Below, in pieces: positions 1-9,892 of a DNA stretch of 64,000 nucleotides (position 1 is the first letter of the stretch; the number at the start of each line of letters is the position of its first letter). Source of the DNA: Akanthomyces muscarius (Eukaryota; Ascomycota; Sordariomycetes; Hypocreales; Cordycipitaceae). A model generated the notes under the pieces. It was not told the origin of the DNA, made no database searches, and saw nothing but the letters and a program-made list of their open reading frames with translations. The position numbers and the translations under genes were made by a program. The stretch covers positions 496,001 to 560,000 of the forward strand of contig NC_079246.1 in assembly GCF_028009165.1 (NCBI RefSeq). The letters run 5' to 3'.

Positions 1-415
1 CCTGTTCCATGGATGAGAATTCGTCCGGCGGAGGTTCGTCCATGCTCGGCGATTGGCGAAGCTACCTGGGCTTCACGGGTAAAAGTAGCAAATATGAAGG
101 TGGCGAGTTGGACAGGTAACGTGGCAGATCTCTAGGCAGAGCCTTGCCAGCGCTAGATCCTCGGTTAGTTAAGTAGAGAAGGTGTGAGAACAGGTTTGTT
201 TGACATGTTTTCCGAGTATCACAACATTAAAGTTGGTCTTGACTTTTGTCTTGCAGCGATCGAAGAAGGCGAGACTAATGGCCCGCCCGGTCCCTATTCG
301 TTTCATTCGCGGTGGCTCGCAGCAGTCCGTGCAAGCTTCTGTTCTCCATCGACCATCCAGGGTCCCAATCTGCCAGCCACCGTACTTTTCTCGTTCCCCC
401 CGACCCCCAGATTTT
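1..415. other. gene-free window edge
   Basis: No supportable gene. Reading frames here are short and do not resemble a known family. The right border is the stop of the zinc-cluster relic that starts at 747 on the minus strand. Confidence 0.4.
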
Positions 416-747
416 CTATAATCTCCTCTTTCTTGACCTCATTCCCATCGCGGGCGGAAAGAACTGTCGCTCCTCGGCCTTGTAGAATATGCCGGCACGG
501 GTGTCAGCTGCACAACAGCCAACGTCACGGTCTAGGGAACCAGGCATGGCATGCGTTTGTCGCAGCGAACTTCTTTGATACGACATTTCGAACAGCTGAG
601 CGGTTTGCGAGCGTAATTCTGAGGCGAGGCTGGCCCGGCAGAGCCCTCTTCCACGTTGGCTGCAGGTTCAATGTCGTCGGTTGCGCTGTTCTTGACAATA
701 TACGCCCATAGAACGACCGTGAATTGGCGAGTTGTCTCGGCTGCCAT
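416..747 (-). pseudogene. Zn2Cys6 zinc-cluster relic
   Basis: Reading down from an ATG at 747, the frame encodes about 50 residues and then a zinc-cluster start, CSKCRIKEVRCDKRMPC (C-x2-C-x6-C-x6-C). This is the first four of the six cysteines of a fungal Zn2Cys6 DNA-binding domain. A stop follows at about 532. In another frame just beyond it, TRAGIFYKAEERQ looks like the expected continuation, but with aromatic residues where the last cysteines should be. The frame ends at 416. No splice choice I tried restores the last two cysteines, so I read this as a decayed transcription-factor N-terminus. A divergent live gene with unusual splicing is possible but less likely. Confidence 0.4.
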
Positions 748-1356
748 CTTTGAGAGGTTCAAAAACGGGATGGGGCTAGTCGTGGATGATTGACGGTACG
801 GCTTCCAGAGACGGCCGAGGACTGGTGGTAGGAAAAGGTCCAAGGCGAGAGCCGATTCGCGGACAGCTGCGGGGGTATCCTTTTGCGGTCGGAGTTTAAG
901 GCATCGTCCGAGGCGCCTGTCTGTTAATGTTCGCCTGTAAGAAAACTGTCTTGTGTTTGCAGACCCCACATTCTTTGCAGGAGATGTGTTGTCACAGTCC
1001 TTCAATGTGTGCGACTTGTCGATGACAATGGTACCTGAAAGAAAGAAGCTGATAAACAAATTGGTGGTTACCGGAGGTAGCCTTAGCCCTGTGACCTGGT
1101 GAGCTTCTTCCGCTCAGCGGTTCCACCGCCATGACCAACCTAAAAAGCCCTTGAGACAGTTATAGGAAGAACTGACTTCTATTTCGAAAATGAAATCAAA
1201 ATTTAGGATATGATCCACATGGTGGTGAGCAAGCTCGCAGCGAGTTGCCTTGGTGTTTATGTTAACGCGAGCACCGGCTTCCCGTTTTGGGAAGGCTACT
1301 GCGAGGTACCGAATAGTCAAGCCTTAGGTGAATAAAGCACCTGCGCCTTTGATACC

Positions 1357-1364
1357 TATAAAAG
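1357..1364 (+). promoter_or_regulatory. TATA box of GH5 gene
   Basis: TATAAAAG lies about 70 nt upstream of the ATG at 1435. It supports that start over an upstream in-frame ATG at 1372, which would sit almost on the TATA box. Confidence 0.5.
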
Positions 1365-1434
1365 CCTGGATATGCAGCCTCCCATTGTGACTTTTCGATT
1401 CAAAGTAAAAAAGGTCTTCGACGTTATTCGCGAA

Positions 1435-2662
1435 ATGCTCATGATCCGCATGCTCGTCGTGGCGATGGCGCCGCTTGCTTTGGCTGGCAAGGTCCAGTGG
1501 GCTGGGTATGTCTTTAGAAACTTGGGTGCGTCAATGACAGCTTACACGGACTCTGTAGTGCCAACCTGTTCGGACTTGCCAATGATGTCAGCATCTTTGG
1601 CTCCGCGTACACTTCATTTGTGAGCAGCAAATGCGAACCAACTTTTGACAGCTACCCTTTCTTTGATGACTTGTCTCATTACGAGTCATGGAAGAAGGAA
1701 GGCTTCAACCTATTTCGCATTGCGATTGCTTGGCAGCATGCCCAAATTAATCTCGGCGGTGCTCTCAACGAAACCAATATGCAGCACGTTGATAAGCTCG
1801 TTGGGGCTATCACTAGTGACGGCGGCAAGGCTATCCTGGACATTGTAAGCGTATGTCCGTCACAATTCAGTCGCCGACTAATCATGTTCAATTAGCACAA
1901 TTATGCCAGATGGTACTGTGGTATAATTGGGCAGCCCGGAAATTCCTTCCAGAACCCTACGATCAACGTCACGAATGCGCACTTTACCGATCTTTGGGTG
2001 AAGCTTGCAACAAGATACCAGTCAAACCCGCACGTCATATTCCAGTTGATGAACGAACGTTAGTTCAGCTCTCTATGGGCCCGTCAGAACACTGAATCAA
2101 GCTAATCTACTGAGTCCAAGCCCATGATCTTGATATCCTACAATGGGGAGAGACAAACCAAGAAGCAATCCTCGGCATTCGAAATGTAGCGCCTAACAAC
2201 ACCATTCTAGTGTCTGGCACGCAGTTTGCGCGCCTCACTGACTGGAAAGCATTTTCTATGACTGGAATTGGTCCTGGTCTCTTGAATGATCCTGCTGAAA
2301 AGCTCATCTTTGATTTCCACCAGTACTTTGACGGCATCGGCGGTGCCTACGGGCTCTGCGAGCCTTGGAGTGGCTACTATGAGGATTTTCAGCAGGTCAC
2401 CAACATCCTGCGCAGGGCGGGAGCGCAGGGCATGTTGACCGAATTTGGAGGAGGTCCTTTCCAGCAGTGCGAGCAGACGTTGAGACACATGCTCGCATTT
2501 CTGGACCGCAACAGCGACGTCTGGCATGGATGGACCGCATGGGGAAGCTTCAACAAGGGGTCCGACTTGTATTTGAGTTTGGACAGGAATTCGACATTTT
2601 ATAAGATGACTTCTGTCATCAAACAATTCGCGCCTCGCAGCAGCTCGCGAGATCGCCGCTAG
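1435..2662 (+). CDS. secreted GH5 endo-beta-1,4-glucanase
   Basis: Four exons: 1435-1505, 1559-1844, 1896-2058, 2121-2662, giving 353 residues. The N-terminus (MLMIRMLVVAMAPLALAG) is a signal peptide, so the enzyme should be secreted and cleave internal beta-1,4 linkages in cellulose-like glucans. Family 5 landmarks are clear: LDIHNYARW, NPHVIFQLMNEPHDLD with the acid/base Glu at about residue 173, and GMLTEFGGGP with the nucleophile at Glu281. The join at 2058/2121 recreates the invariant NEPHD exactly and uses a CAAG acceptor. There is no cellulose-binding module or linker, so it is shorter than Cel5A-type enzymes such as Trichoderma EGII. It is flanked by two transcription-factor relics. 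The family call is confident; the preferred glucan is inferred. Confidence 0.88.
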
Positions 2663-3354
2663 GCAACTACAACAGACGACCCCGACATTGAGAAATACAC
2701 ACTTCATGCCAGAAGCTCAAGGTTTTCGGCCTATAACTACATGTCCAAATGCGTGCAAGCTATGTAATTCATTGGAACTCAAGTAGTGTATTATTGTCAA
2801 GTTTTTACAGAAACGATATAGTAAGAAATGATCGGTTAGTGCAAGATCCATCCCCGGGTCTCGATCTGGTCACCTGCCGCCATTTTGCTGCTAATTTAGT
2901 CCCTGGTTTTTCTCTTCTTTTCATCACAGCTCTCGATGAGCCGAATGCGATGAGACGTAGCTTGTGTGCAAAAGATGTCTTGTGAAGAAAAGACCCTGCC
3001 AGTATGTCCTGCGCCGGCAGGACCCTGACCAAATGGCGCAAGAGACAGACGCAACAACGCTGTTGGCGCTACCCCACGAGGATGCTCCTCCGCAATGAGA
3101 TTTTATGCAGGCTGTAAGATATTGTAAGTCCATGGGAGATAGAAACAGCATATTGAGTCCTTGTGGCTGGCAGCAAGCTGACTGGTGCGGCACACCCATG
3201 TCGTCAAGATTGCGTCGTCGCCTGGACCGCTGCGCAGGCCACCCAGATTAAAAAGATCAAGCCACTCACCTTTGGAGAAATCAAGTGCATCTAACCCGGG
3301 ACGTTTATATGCCGGGTCATCTTCGATGCGATTGCCGTGGCTGGCAGAAGTCGG
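2663..3354. other. intergenic, possible 5' part of relic
   Basis: No intact gene. Around 3205-3292 a frame reads VVAWTAAQATQIKKIKPL and then stops. It could belong to the N-terminal part of the transcription-factor relic that follows, but I cannot connect the two. Confidence 0.3.
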
Positions 3355-4391
3355 GGCCGTCTTTTGAGGTCGGGCGTAGAGCCGGCCTTTGCTGGGCTCT
3401 TCGCGAACCCCTCGCGCTATCTGCTGGAGCACATCAAACGCCTGAACTGGGCCATCAAAGACGGGCTCATCGCAGCTGGCCCTTTTCGATCTGAACACCA
3501 TCATGGATTTTGACATTATTGTAGAGGAGTTCTTGTGGCAAGCCCATGTGAACGGCTGTTTTGCCTACGCGGACTGCTGTGGCGGCCCCGACGTTATCCT
3601 TAGAGAGATGCAAGGCCATTCTCTCTCGGCCATGCCAATGTATGTTTGATATCGTTACCGCATCTTTGATTGTGGACTGACTGGGTACCTGCAATAGACT
3701 TTGCATTCGATGGAACACGACAAGCCCTGCCCATCGACAGGTGCTTGGATACTATCGTTACAGTGATGACCAAATCAGAGCTGTCCTAGATAAATTCCTG
3801 TGTCTGACGATGCCGTGTCCGGTGGAGTTGCTTTTCCTCATAGTCCAAATCACGCGATTGTGCGTCAAGGTCGCCGCGAAGCCCAGGTCCCCAATTGGAG
3901 CCACGGCCAGAACAAAAACCATGTTTAGTAAGGCGGACGACTTTGCTTTGGATATCTGGGTCGAGGAGTCTTCGCTCTCCAACAAGAATTACGCGAGGTA
4001 CTAAGGAGAGATTTTTCAACTTGCCGTCAAGCTCTATGGCATCCTGACCCTCCCTCGATCGGTGGTCTTGGGCGTGTACCCGAACGCTTTCGAGGCCAAC
4101 GGTCCGCGCGCATTACTTGGACAGAAACTTGTGGCCATCTTTAACGAATTTTATCCTTAGCTGCAGGACTTTGCTTTTGTGCAATGGCCACTGGTTGTTG
4201 CGGGCGTGGCGGCGGTCACTGGAGATGGTGCCGCGGAGGACCAAGACTTTGTAGCGCAGACCTTGGATGGCATCTGGCACCGTCCGCTGTCTGATTCCAC
4301 TCCATACTCATGCTTGAAGAAGCTGAAAGCTTTCTGGCTGTCGGGGAGAACTGGATGGAAGGACTGCTTCTATGAGCCTACCCCGTGCTAG
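3355..4391 (+). pseudogene. decayed fungal transcription factor (PF11951-type)
   Basis: Coding pieces lie in several frames of one strand. First comes AFAGLFANPSRYLLEHIKRL, continuing to GLIAAGPF near 3480. Then, in a second frame, FDLNTIMDFDIIVEEFLWQA to about 3640. Next is KLYGILTLPRSVVLGVYPNA from about 4028, with a stop at about 4160. Last is FVQWPLVVAGVAAVTG, ending in GWKDCFYEPTPC just before the stop at 4391. The last block matches the C-terminal pattern of the fungal-specific transcription factor domain 2 family (WPLVVAGVAA, FW.SG...W.DCFYEPTPC). A frameshift near 3484 and stops between blocks cannot all be explained by introns. No zinc cluster was found at its 5' end. I call it a degraded regulator gene; exact borders are uncertain. 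Confidence 0.55.
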
Positions 4392-4999
4392 GCTAGCGGC
4401 CACGCAGACTATGGAGGGCCCGGTCAAGGGCAACACACTCATGACGGCAAAATATACTTATGACGCAGGCTAGCGTGATACGCCAGAAGAACTTATCGGC
4501 TCGAGATTGAAGTTCATTTCGGCAAGATCGTGCACTTTGCCCGATGTCGAAAGCCTAGCTGGTGCGTGGGCACCCGATGGAAGTTACTGTCAAAAGCCAA
4601 CAAATGAGACCTAGACCGTTGGTCTTGTGCCACCTTGATTGAACCCCTTTTTGCTTCAGCCATATTTCCGAGGCCATGAACCGCTGGCTGTTCAAATCAC
4701 GTTGTGTGACCACTCTGTCTCGCATGCAGCGTCACGTTATCACTTGCATGGATGCAACAGCCCGTTGTATGTGACAGCCGTTGAGACAAGGTGGCTGCCC
4801 TGATAAATTCATTAAATATTCATACAATAAAAAGGACCTCAAACAACCAAGAATGTAAATTTCCTTCTATGCCGTAAAAGCTGTTCTGTTTCTTCCTCGT
4901 CGACTACTTCTCATCCAACACGAAATGTGGCTTTCCTCCAACTCGAGGAACATGACGTGCTGGTTGCCTACCGCTGCAACTCAAAATCGAATGATAGTT
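4392..4999. other. intergenic
   Basis: AT-rich stretch around 4800-4860 and no reading frame with family resemblance. Nothing specific seen. Confidence 0.4.
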
Positions 5000-5537
5000 T
5001 CATGCCCACGACCGCACAGCGGACCGAGAACGAAAAAGGCAACAATAAACGGACAAAGAAAGCCCAAAAATCACCAAACCCGAGCCAGAGATGATTAATG
5101 CGGAAAGCGGGTCGTATTTGCGGCAATGGTTCGTGAGTCGGTCGATTCGTTGCTGGGCCCTGGGGCGAGTATTAGTTGAGCCAAGTCTTTCGTAAGTAAA
5201 TGACTTCTCCCAGAATACAAACGATGAGAACAGAACAGCTCCATAGAACATGTCTGCGGAAATGACTTACAGAATTGTTGACAGTGATATTTTGAATGTG
5301 CATGATCACTGGACCAACGTGCTGATGGCCGTGGCCTGTGTGCAAAATATGAGATGCCGCTGTAACTGCCGAAATACCTCTCGTCTGAAGTTCTTCTGAT
5401 GCGTCCTGGTGAGCTGCCTCTTGAGTCAGGTCCGCACGGGTCACTTCGCACAGACTGAGGCCGTCGACAACGCAGACATCAGATGAATCTGCACCACCCC
5501 GCGCTGCTATCGTCGTTTCTCTTGACTCGGACGCCAT
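5000..5537 (-). CDS. small hypothetical membrane protein
   Basis: Proposed two-exon gene: 5537-5271 and 5152-5000, with a 118-nt intron that has a perfect GTAAGT donor and a CTAAT-containing 3' part. It would encode 139 residues. The first 89 residues are polar and end in a His/Gly-rich then beta-prone stretch (HVGPVIMHIQNITVNNS). Exon 2 contains one hydrophobic segment (ALIISGSGLVIFGLSLSVYC) followed by basic residues, a likely single membrane anchor. I do not recognise the family. A neighbouring acceptor a few bases upstream would give a different tail without this anchor. The hydrophobic segment and the phase fit favour the model given, but it needs transcript support. Confidence 0.35.
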
Positions 5538-7557
5538 CGTTGGTTCGTCGGTGAAACGCTGTCTTGAATGATTACAAAAGAAAATTGAAGTTCTTCGTCC
5601 AGCTACCCCTTTTCTTCGAGTTTTGTTGTGCTGGGCTCCCCGTTCCGTGGCGACAGGGTCAAGAGGGCTTTGACGCACGCCACCCGCGTGCCGCGAAATT
5701 ACTTGTCTCGGCGATACACAACAAAAACCAGCATCGTTTGGCGCACAAGTCAATCAAAGCAGGACTCCAGGCATAAACTCGTATGTATGGATAAAATAAA
5801 ACTGCACAGAACGCATAATCACCGTGCACATTTCCTGTTCCGAGTCTTGATCATGGCCGTAACGCTATGGTTGCCGCGAGGACTTCAGGTGGACCAGCCT
5901 TATACCAGATGCAGTATCTCGTGGCGCACTATTGCGCCTCAAGCTAGCGACCCTGTCTTCTGATTAACATTCAGTTTTGTGAAGTCTTTTGGCCTTCGCT
6001 TGAAACTAGACAATCATTTTTAAGGTTTTACAGGTCGCGACGGTTTTGCAATCGACGCAAGGTTCTATGCTGAAGGGTCTCGCAGATTTGCGTTAGCCTT
6101 TGGCGAGCTTATCAATACGCGGAATGGCCAGATTGTATCTCAAAAATTTACTACTTCTAAAAAGAAGTATTTAGGACTCAGTTGCCTGCTCACGCAGCAG
6201 TCAGGCTGTACGGTGGTGAGCTGAGGCCATGTCTCTATATTTTGACTATAGTAGTTTGTTCTTGCTTTCTATACGTACAGAGAGAGCAGCCCTAAGCAGT
6301 ACATCTACAACTGGACAATAGAAGTGTGAAAAGATGAGATTAAAATCACTATACCAAATTTTGCGCGTATAAAACAGGATCTGATAGGCAAAAATAGTAA
6401 AGAGCACTGTAGTTCTGTGCTAGTGAGGCTGGCATGCGCAAGTGCATATGCATGCAACGTGGAACCAGTGAACGGCCAGCTGCCAGCGACCATGTACGTC
6501 ATACCTGCTGCGGCCCAAAGCAAAAGGCATCCTCTTTCTTCATCGGGCATATATGCACGCAATATCCGAGGGAAACTTCTTCCCAAGGCGCACAAGCCTA
6601 TGCGGACCGGGCCGACCCTCCCAACTATAGATTTGCGAACCGACTGGGCCGGCCACGTTCCTCCGCATGCACCTCGACCGCCACATTAAGGAGTAATACC
6701 AGCCGCTACAATCCATATGTGATCACAGCATATGTGCTGAGTCGATGCAACCCTTCTGCTCGCTGCGTGGTATGCAGAGACGAGTTGGGCGAGCAGCAAG
6801 CCACAGCGCTTCCGGGGTTCTCCCCTATATCCTGGGTAACTGAGGGGTGGCCTCAAAAACAATGCTTGATGAAGAATCTCGCCCGCCAGACCTCGGAGAC
6901 ATCACTGATCCATCCAAAACTGCGAAAATTGCTTTTGCGGCCCAAGCAGCCGAGTCTAGTGTGTACTTGAAAGAGAGCGATCGCCTCAATCACTACAAAG
7001 GGGTGCACCGCCCGTCGTGGCCAAGGCTGGCGGCCCTACACCACATCCTCGATGAAGGCTGTCACACCAGACGACTGATGCCAAGATATCATTGGACACG
7101 GCAGAATCTTTGCTGGACAGCTGTGAGTGGCAAGTGGCAGTCTCAGACCAGTGCAAAGTCGGTGAGGCCTTGTCTTTACTGACTTTCCGATTTGCCCCCC
7201 CCAACAGCGTCCTCGACACTCCTACAAAACGCCAAGCTACATCAGCAAAGGAAGTTTTCAACACTCTGTGGCACAATCTGGACCGAAAAAGCGCGACTGG
7301 CAATTTACCTAGCTCCGCACGTTTCTCAGCCCGGTTGAGGCTGCACCGAGTACATCACTACGTGCTCGCAGGTTATTGGACGGAGCTCACACCACTTCAC
7401 GCTCGCGATACTTTCTTTGGGGTTGGCTGGCGTCTTGATAGCTTCTGTTGCTCTGATATTCAACTCACCGCTTTTTGAATGCGAACCATCTTGAAAAAGA
7501 TTCCACGGTCAAGGTTGAAGTTTGAGTTGCCTTGCTTGGGCGTCGACGGATTCAACC
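5538..7557. other. 2-kb intergenic region
   Basis: Contains AT-rich stretches (about 5990-6400) and several unrelated short frames on both strands. No family resemblance, repeat or RNA gene recognised. It serves as the shared upstream region of the divergent small membrane protein and the SesA-like gene. Confidence 0.4.
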
Positions 7558-8826
7558 ATGGCAGAGGTGCTGGGCGTGGTGTCGGCGGCGGCACAACTGG
7601 CGACGCTTTGCTGCTCTTTGCTGCGTGTCATGGCGAAGTTAAAAGGCGCCGGGTTGACGCTTCAGAATTATCAACTTCAGCTTCAAGATCTCAGCCTCTT
7701 ATCAAACTCCATTTCCCGCAATCCCCTTCTTCAGACGAGCGAGATTGGAACCTTGACCCAATCTCTTCTCTCTCTCATTCGCCAAGCAAACTTGACATTT
7801 GTACTGCAAAAGCACCGCATTATCCGGACCTTGTACATTTTGTGCAGGGAACGAGATCTCGTCGAAACACTGACAGCGGTTGAGCGGCAGAAGCTCAGCC
7901 TTTGTTTAAGCATCGAGCAGATACAGTCGGACGCTCTCTTTGAGATCCGCGCCAGTATTCAAGACATGAGCTACGAAATGCCAAACGTCAAAAAGAAGCG
8001 CGTCGGCACTCGAATCCAGGCGAGAGAAACCTCTACCTCTCAGTCCAACGGCAACAATTCCAACATGAAGCCTGCGGCGGCCAAAAACACCACCAAAGGC
8101 GACGAGACTGCCAAGGATGACAGTCCGACGGCCCAGGTGGATAGCTCTGATGAGGATTCATCCGTCAGCGACTCTTTTGATGATGAAAGTGTTGTCGACA
8201 GCGACAGCTGCACTGGTTCCTGCGCTGGCAGAGTCGAACAGACTCCTACCCTTCATATCAAGGACAATGATGTGAAGAACAATCCTGCCACTAGGGGAAG
8301 TACAGCCGCCGATGGGGAGATTGGTCACGATACCTGCGCAGCTGAGGTAGACCAAGTTATCAATGACACTGCTTTGGAGAAAAACCCTGCACCCTGTGGA
8401 AGCACTACCGCGACCAGGGAGACTGGCCCGGATAGCCGCGCAGCTGATGTTCCCCAAATTGCCAATGAAGAGCAAGTTGCTACCGAGCCGCTTGCTCCTA
8501 AGGATAGCCCCGGGATCTCTGATGTGTCCAGCTCCGGGCGCGCAACACTGTTTGTGGGCAACAAAGTTGAGGTTAGTGGCCATAAAGTGCCTCTTCTGGA
8601 AGAGGTCTCCAAGATCAGGAATGTGACGAAGTGCGGACCTGGGGATTCGCATATTGGCTCCTACGTGGTGTACACAGGAGGCTCCATTCCAGAAAAGTCA
8701 GAAAAGCTGAATGTTAGCGTCATGATGGGCTCAATCAGCGGCGTTACTTTTGAAGGAGATGAGGATGAGAACAGCGCGGCGCCCGCAGAGCGAAGAGTCG
8801 GCGGGGTGCTGCAGTTCCGGTCATGA
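7558..8826 (+). CDS. SesA/NACHT-N type protein with acidic repeat tail
   Basis: Single exon, 422 residues from the ATG at 7558. An earlier non-ATG in-frame extension is not needed. The N-terminus (MAEVLGVVSAAAQLATLC...) and the helical first ~140 residues resemble the SesA / NACHT N-terminal domain found on fungal NLR-like proteins and on small stand-alone effectors. Residues about 150-220 are Ser/Asp/Glu-rich and likely disordered. From about residue 242 there is an imperfect 34-residue tandem duplication, NPATRGSTAADG versus NPAPCGSTTATR. The last ~90 residues are Gly/Val/Ser-rich (NVSVMMGSISGVTFEG) and beta-prone. There is no NTPase domain, so this is the stand-alone form. A role in heterokaryon incompatibility or cell-death signalling is inferred from the family only. 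Confidence 0.6.
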   Translation: MAEVLGVVSAAAQLATLCCSLLRVMAKLKGAGLTLQNYQLQLQDLSLLSNSISRNPLLQTSEIGTLTQSLLSLIRQANLTFVLQKHRIIRTLYILCRERDLVETLTAVERQKLSLCLSIEQIQSDALFEIRASIQDMSYEMPNVKKKRVGTRIQARETSTSQSNGNNSNMKPAAAKNTTKGDETAKDDSPTAQVDSSDEDSSVSDSFDDESVVDSDSCTGSCAGRVEQTPTLHIKDNDVKNNPATRGSTAADGEIGHDTCAAEVDQVINDTALEKNPAPCGSTTATRETGPDSRAADVPQIANEEQVATEPLAPKDSPGISDVSSSGRATLFVGNKVEVSGHKVPLLEEVSKIRNVTKCGPGDSHIGSYVVYTGGSIPEKSEKLNVSVMMGSISGVTFEGDEDENSAAPAERRVGGVLQFRS

Positions 8827-9892
8827 GAAGAGGAAGCTCCTGGTATCGGTCAATGGAAGAGCAGAAGTAAGAGACGGCAACGACAGGGAAAAAAGAGTGT
8901 GAACAAAAGTATTTGTGTTTCGGTAGCTACATCCTTTTCCATTATATAACATGTCTGCCAGGATATGACTTTCTAGAGCCAACTTAGCTTTAAACAAGCA
9001 CACTACTGTGTGACTACAGATTGACGATAGCTATTCAAACTTGTTTCTTGCCTCTCATTTGTGCATAGTGACCCATAGTGTAGTCAAAGTGCAGAAACAG
9101 TCTTAGCGGGCCATAGGCGTCTGATGAAAAGAAGTAAAAATCGTCATGTCTCGTCACAGTGCATGGTAATGACAGACAGGCTTAGGTAAGGTAATTACCG
9201 CTGTAAACCCGGCTGGTAGCGCCTCACCCACTGTAGCACGGTTCTTTGGCACTGACGGTGGCTCGTGGTGCCCATTCTAGCGCGGGGCAAACGCCTCTGT
9301 AAGTGTGTGAAGAATCCTGCGTTACGGGGGGCCGGTGGCGCCACTGGCCACCTACGCGAGTTACAGGTGTTTTCTGCCATGCTTTCGACCGACTTTTGTA
9401 CCTTGATAACAATGCTCAATATATCTAGTAAAGAGAACATAATCTTGCAATTCTTTCGTCCAAATATATAAATGCTGTAGTCAAGAGACTACGTTGTAGG
9501 CTGTTGGAAAAAGCCCCTCAGCCGCTTGGCAGGAGCCGCGCCACCAGCCAAGCTTCCAGTGTCCAGTCCAGCCCAGCCTCCCTGTTGGGCGTCACTGCCA
9601 GCGCCCGCCAAAGGTGCCCAGCGACTGCGCCTCATGCAAGCCTCACAGTAACCCAGCCCACCACATCCCACCCCTCCAGCGCCAACTTTACGCACGCAAC
9701 CTCCCCGAATCACTCACTCTCGTGGCGAGCAACGTTGCCATTGCCTGATTGCCTGCTACCCGCGTGTGCGCCTACGGCTCCCGCGTTGCTGTACAATCTG
9801 CTTGCGCCGGGATCGTCTCTCGCGACATCTGCATGTGCCCTCCAACATAGCTCATTCGCACGCCGCGAGCCAACCCTACGTCGCCTCGCACC
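8827..9892. other. intergenic and bzz1 leader
   Basis: AT-rich 3' flank of the SesA-like gene, followed from about 9500 by a C-rich, T-poor stretch typical of a fungal 5' leader leading into bzz1. No gene seen. Confidence 0.4.

Noticed and set aside
6434..6970. 178-codon plus-strand open frame
   Set aside because: Random-looking composition in an intergenic region, with competing frames.
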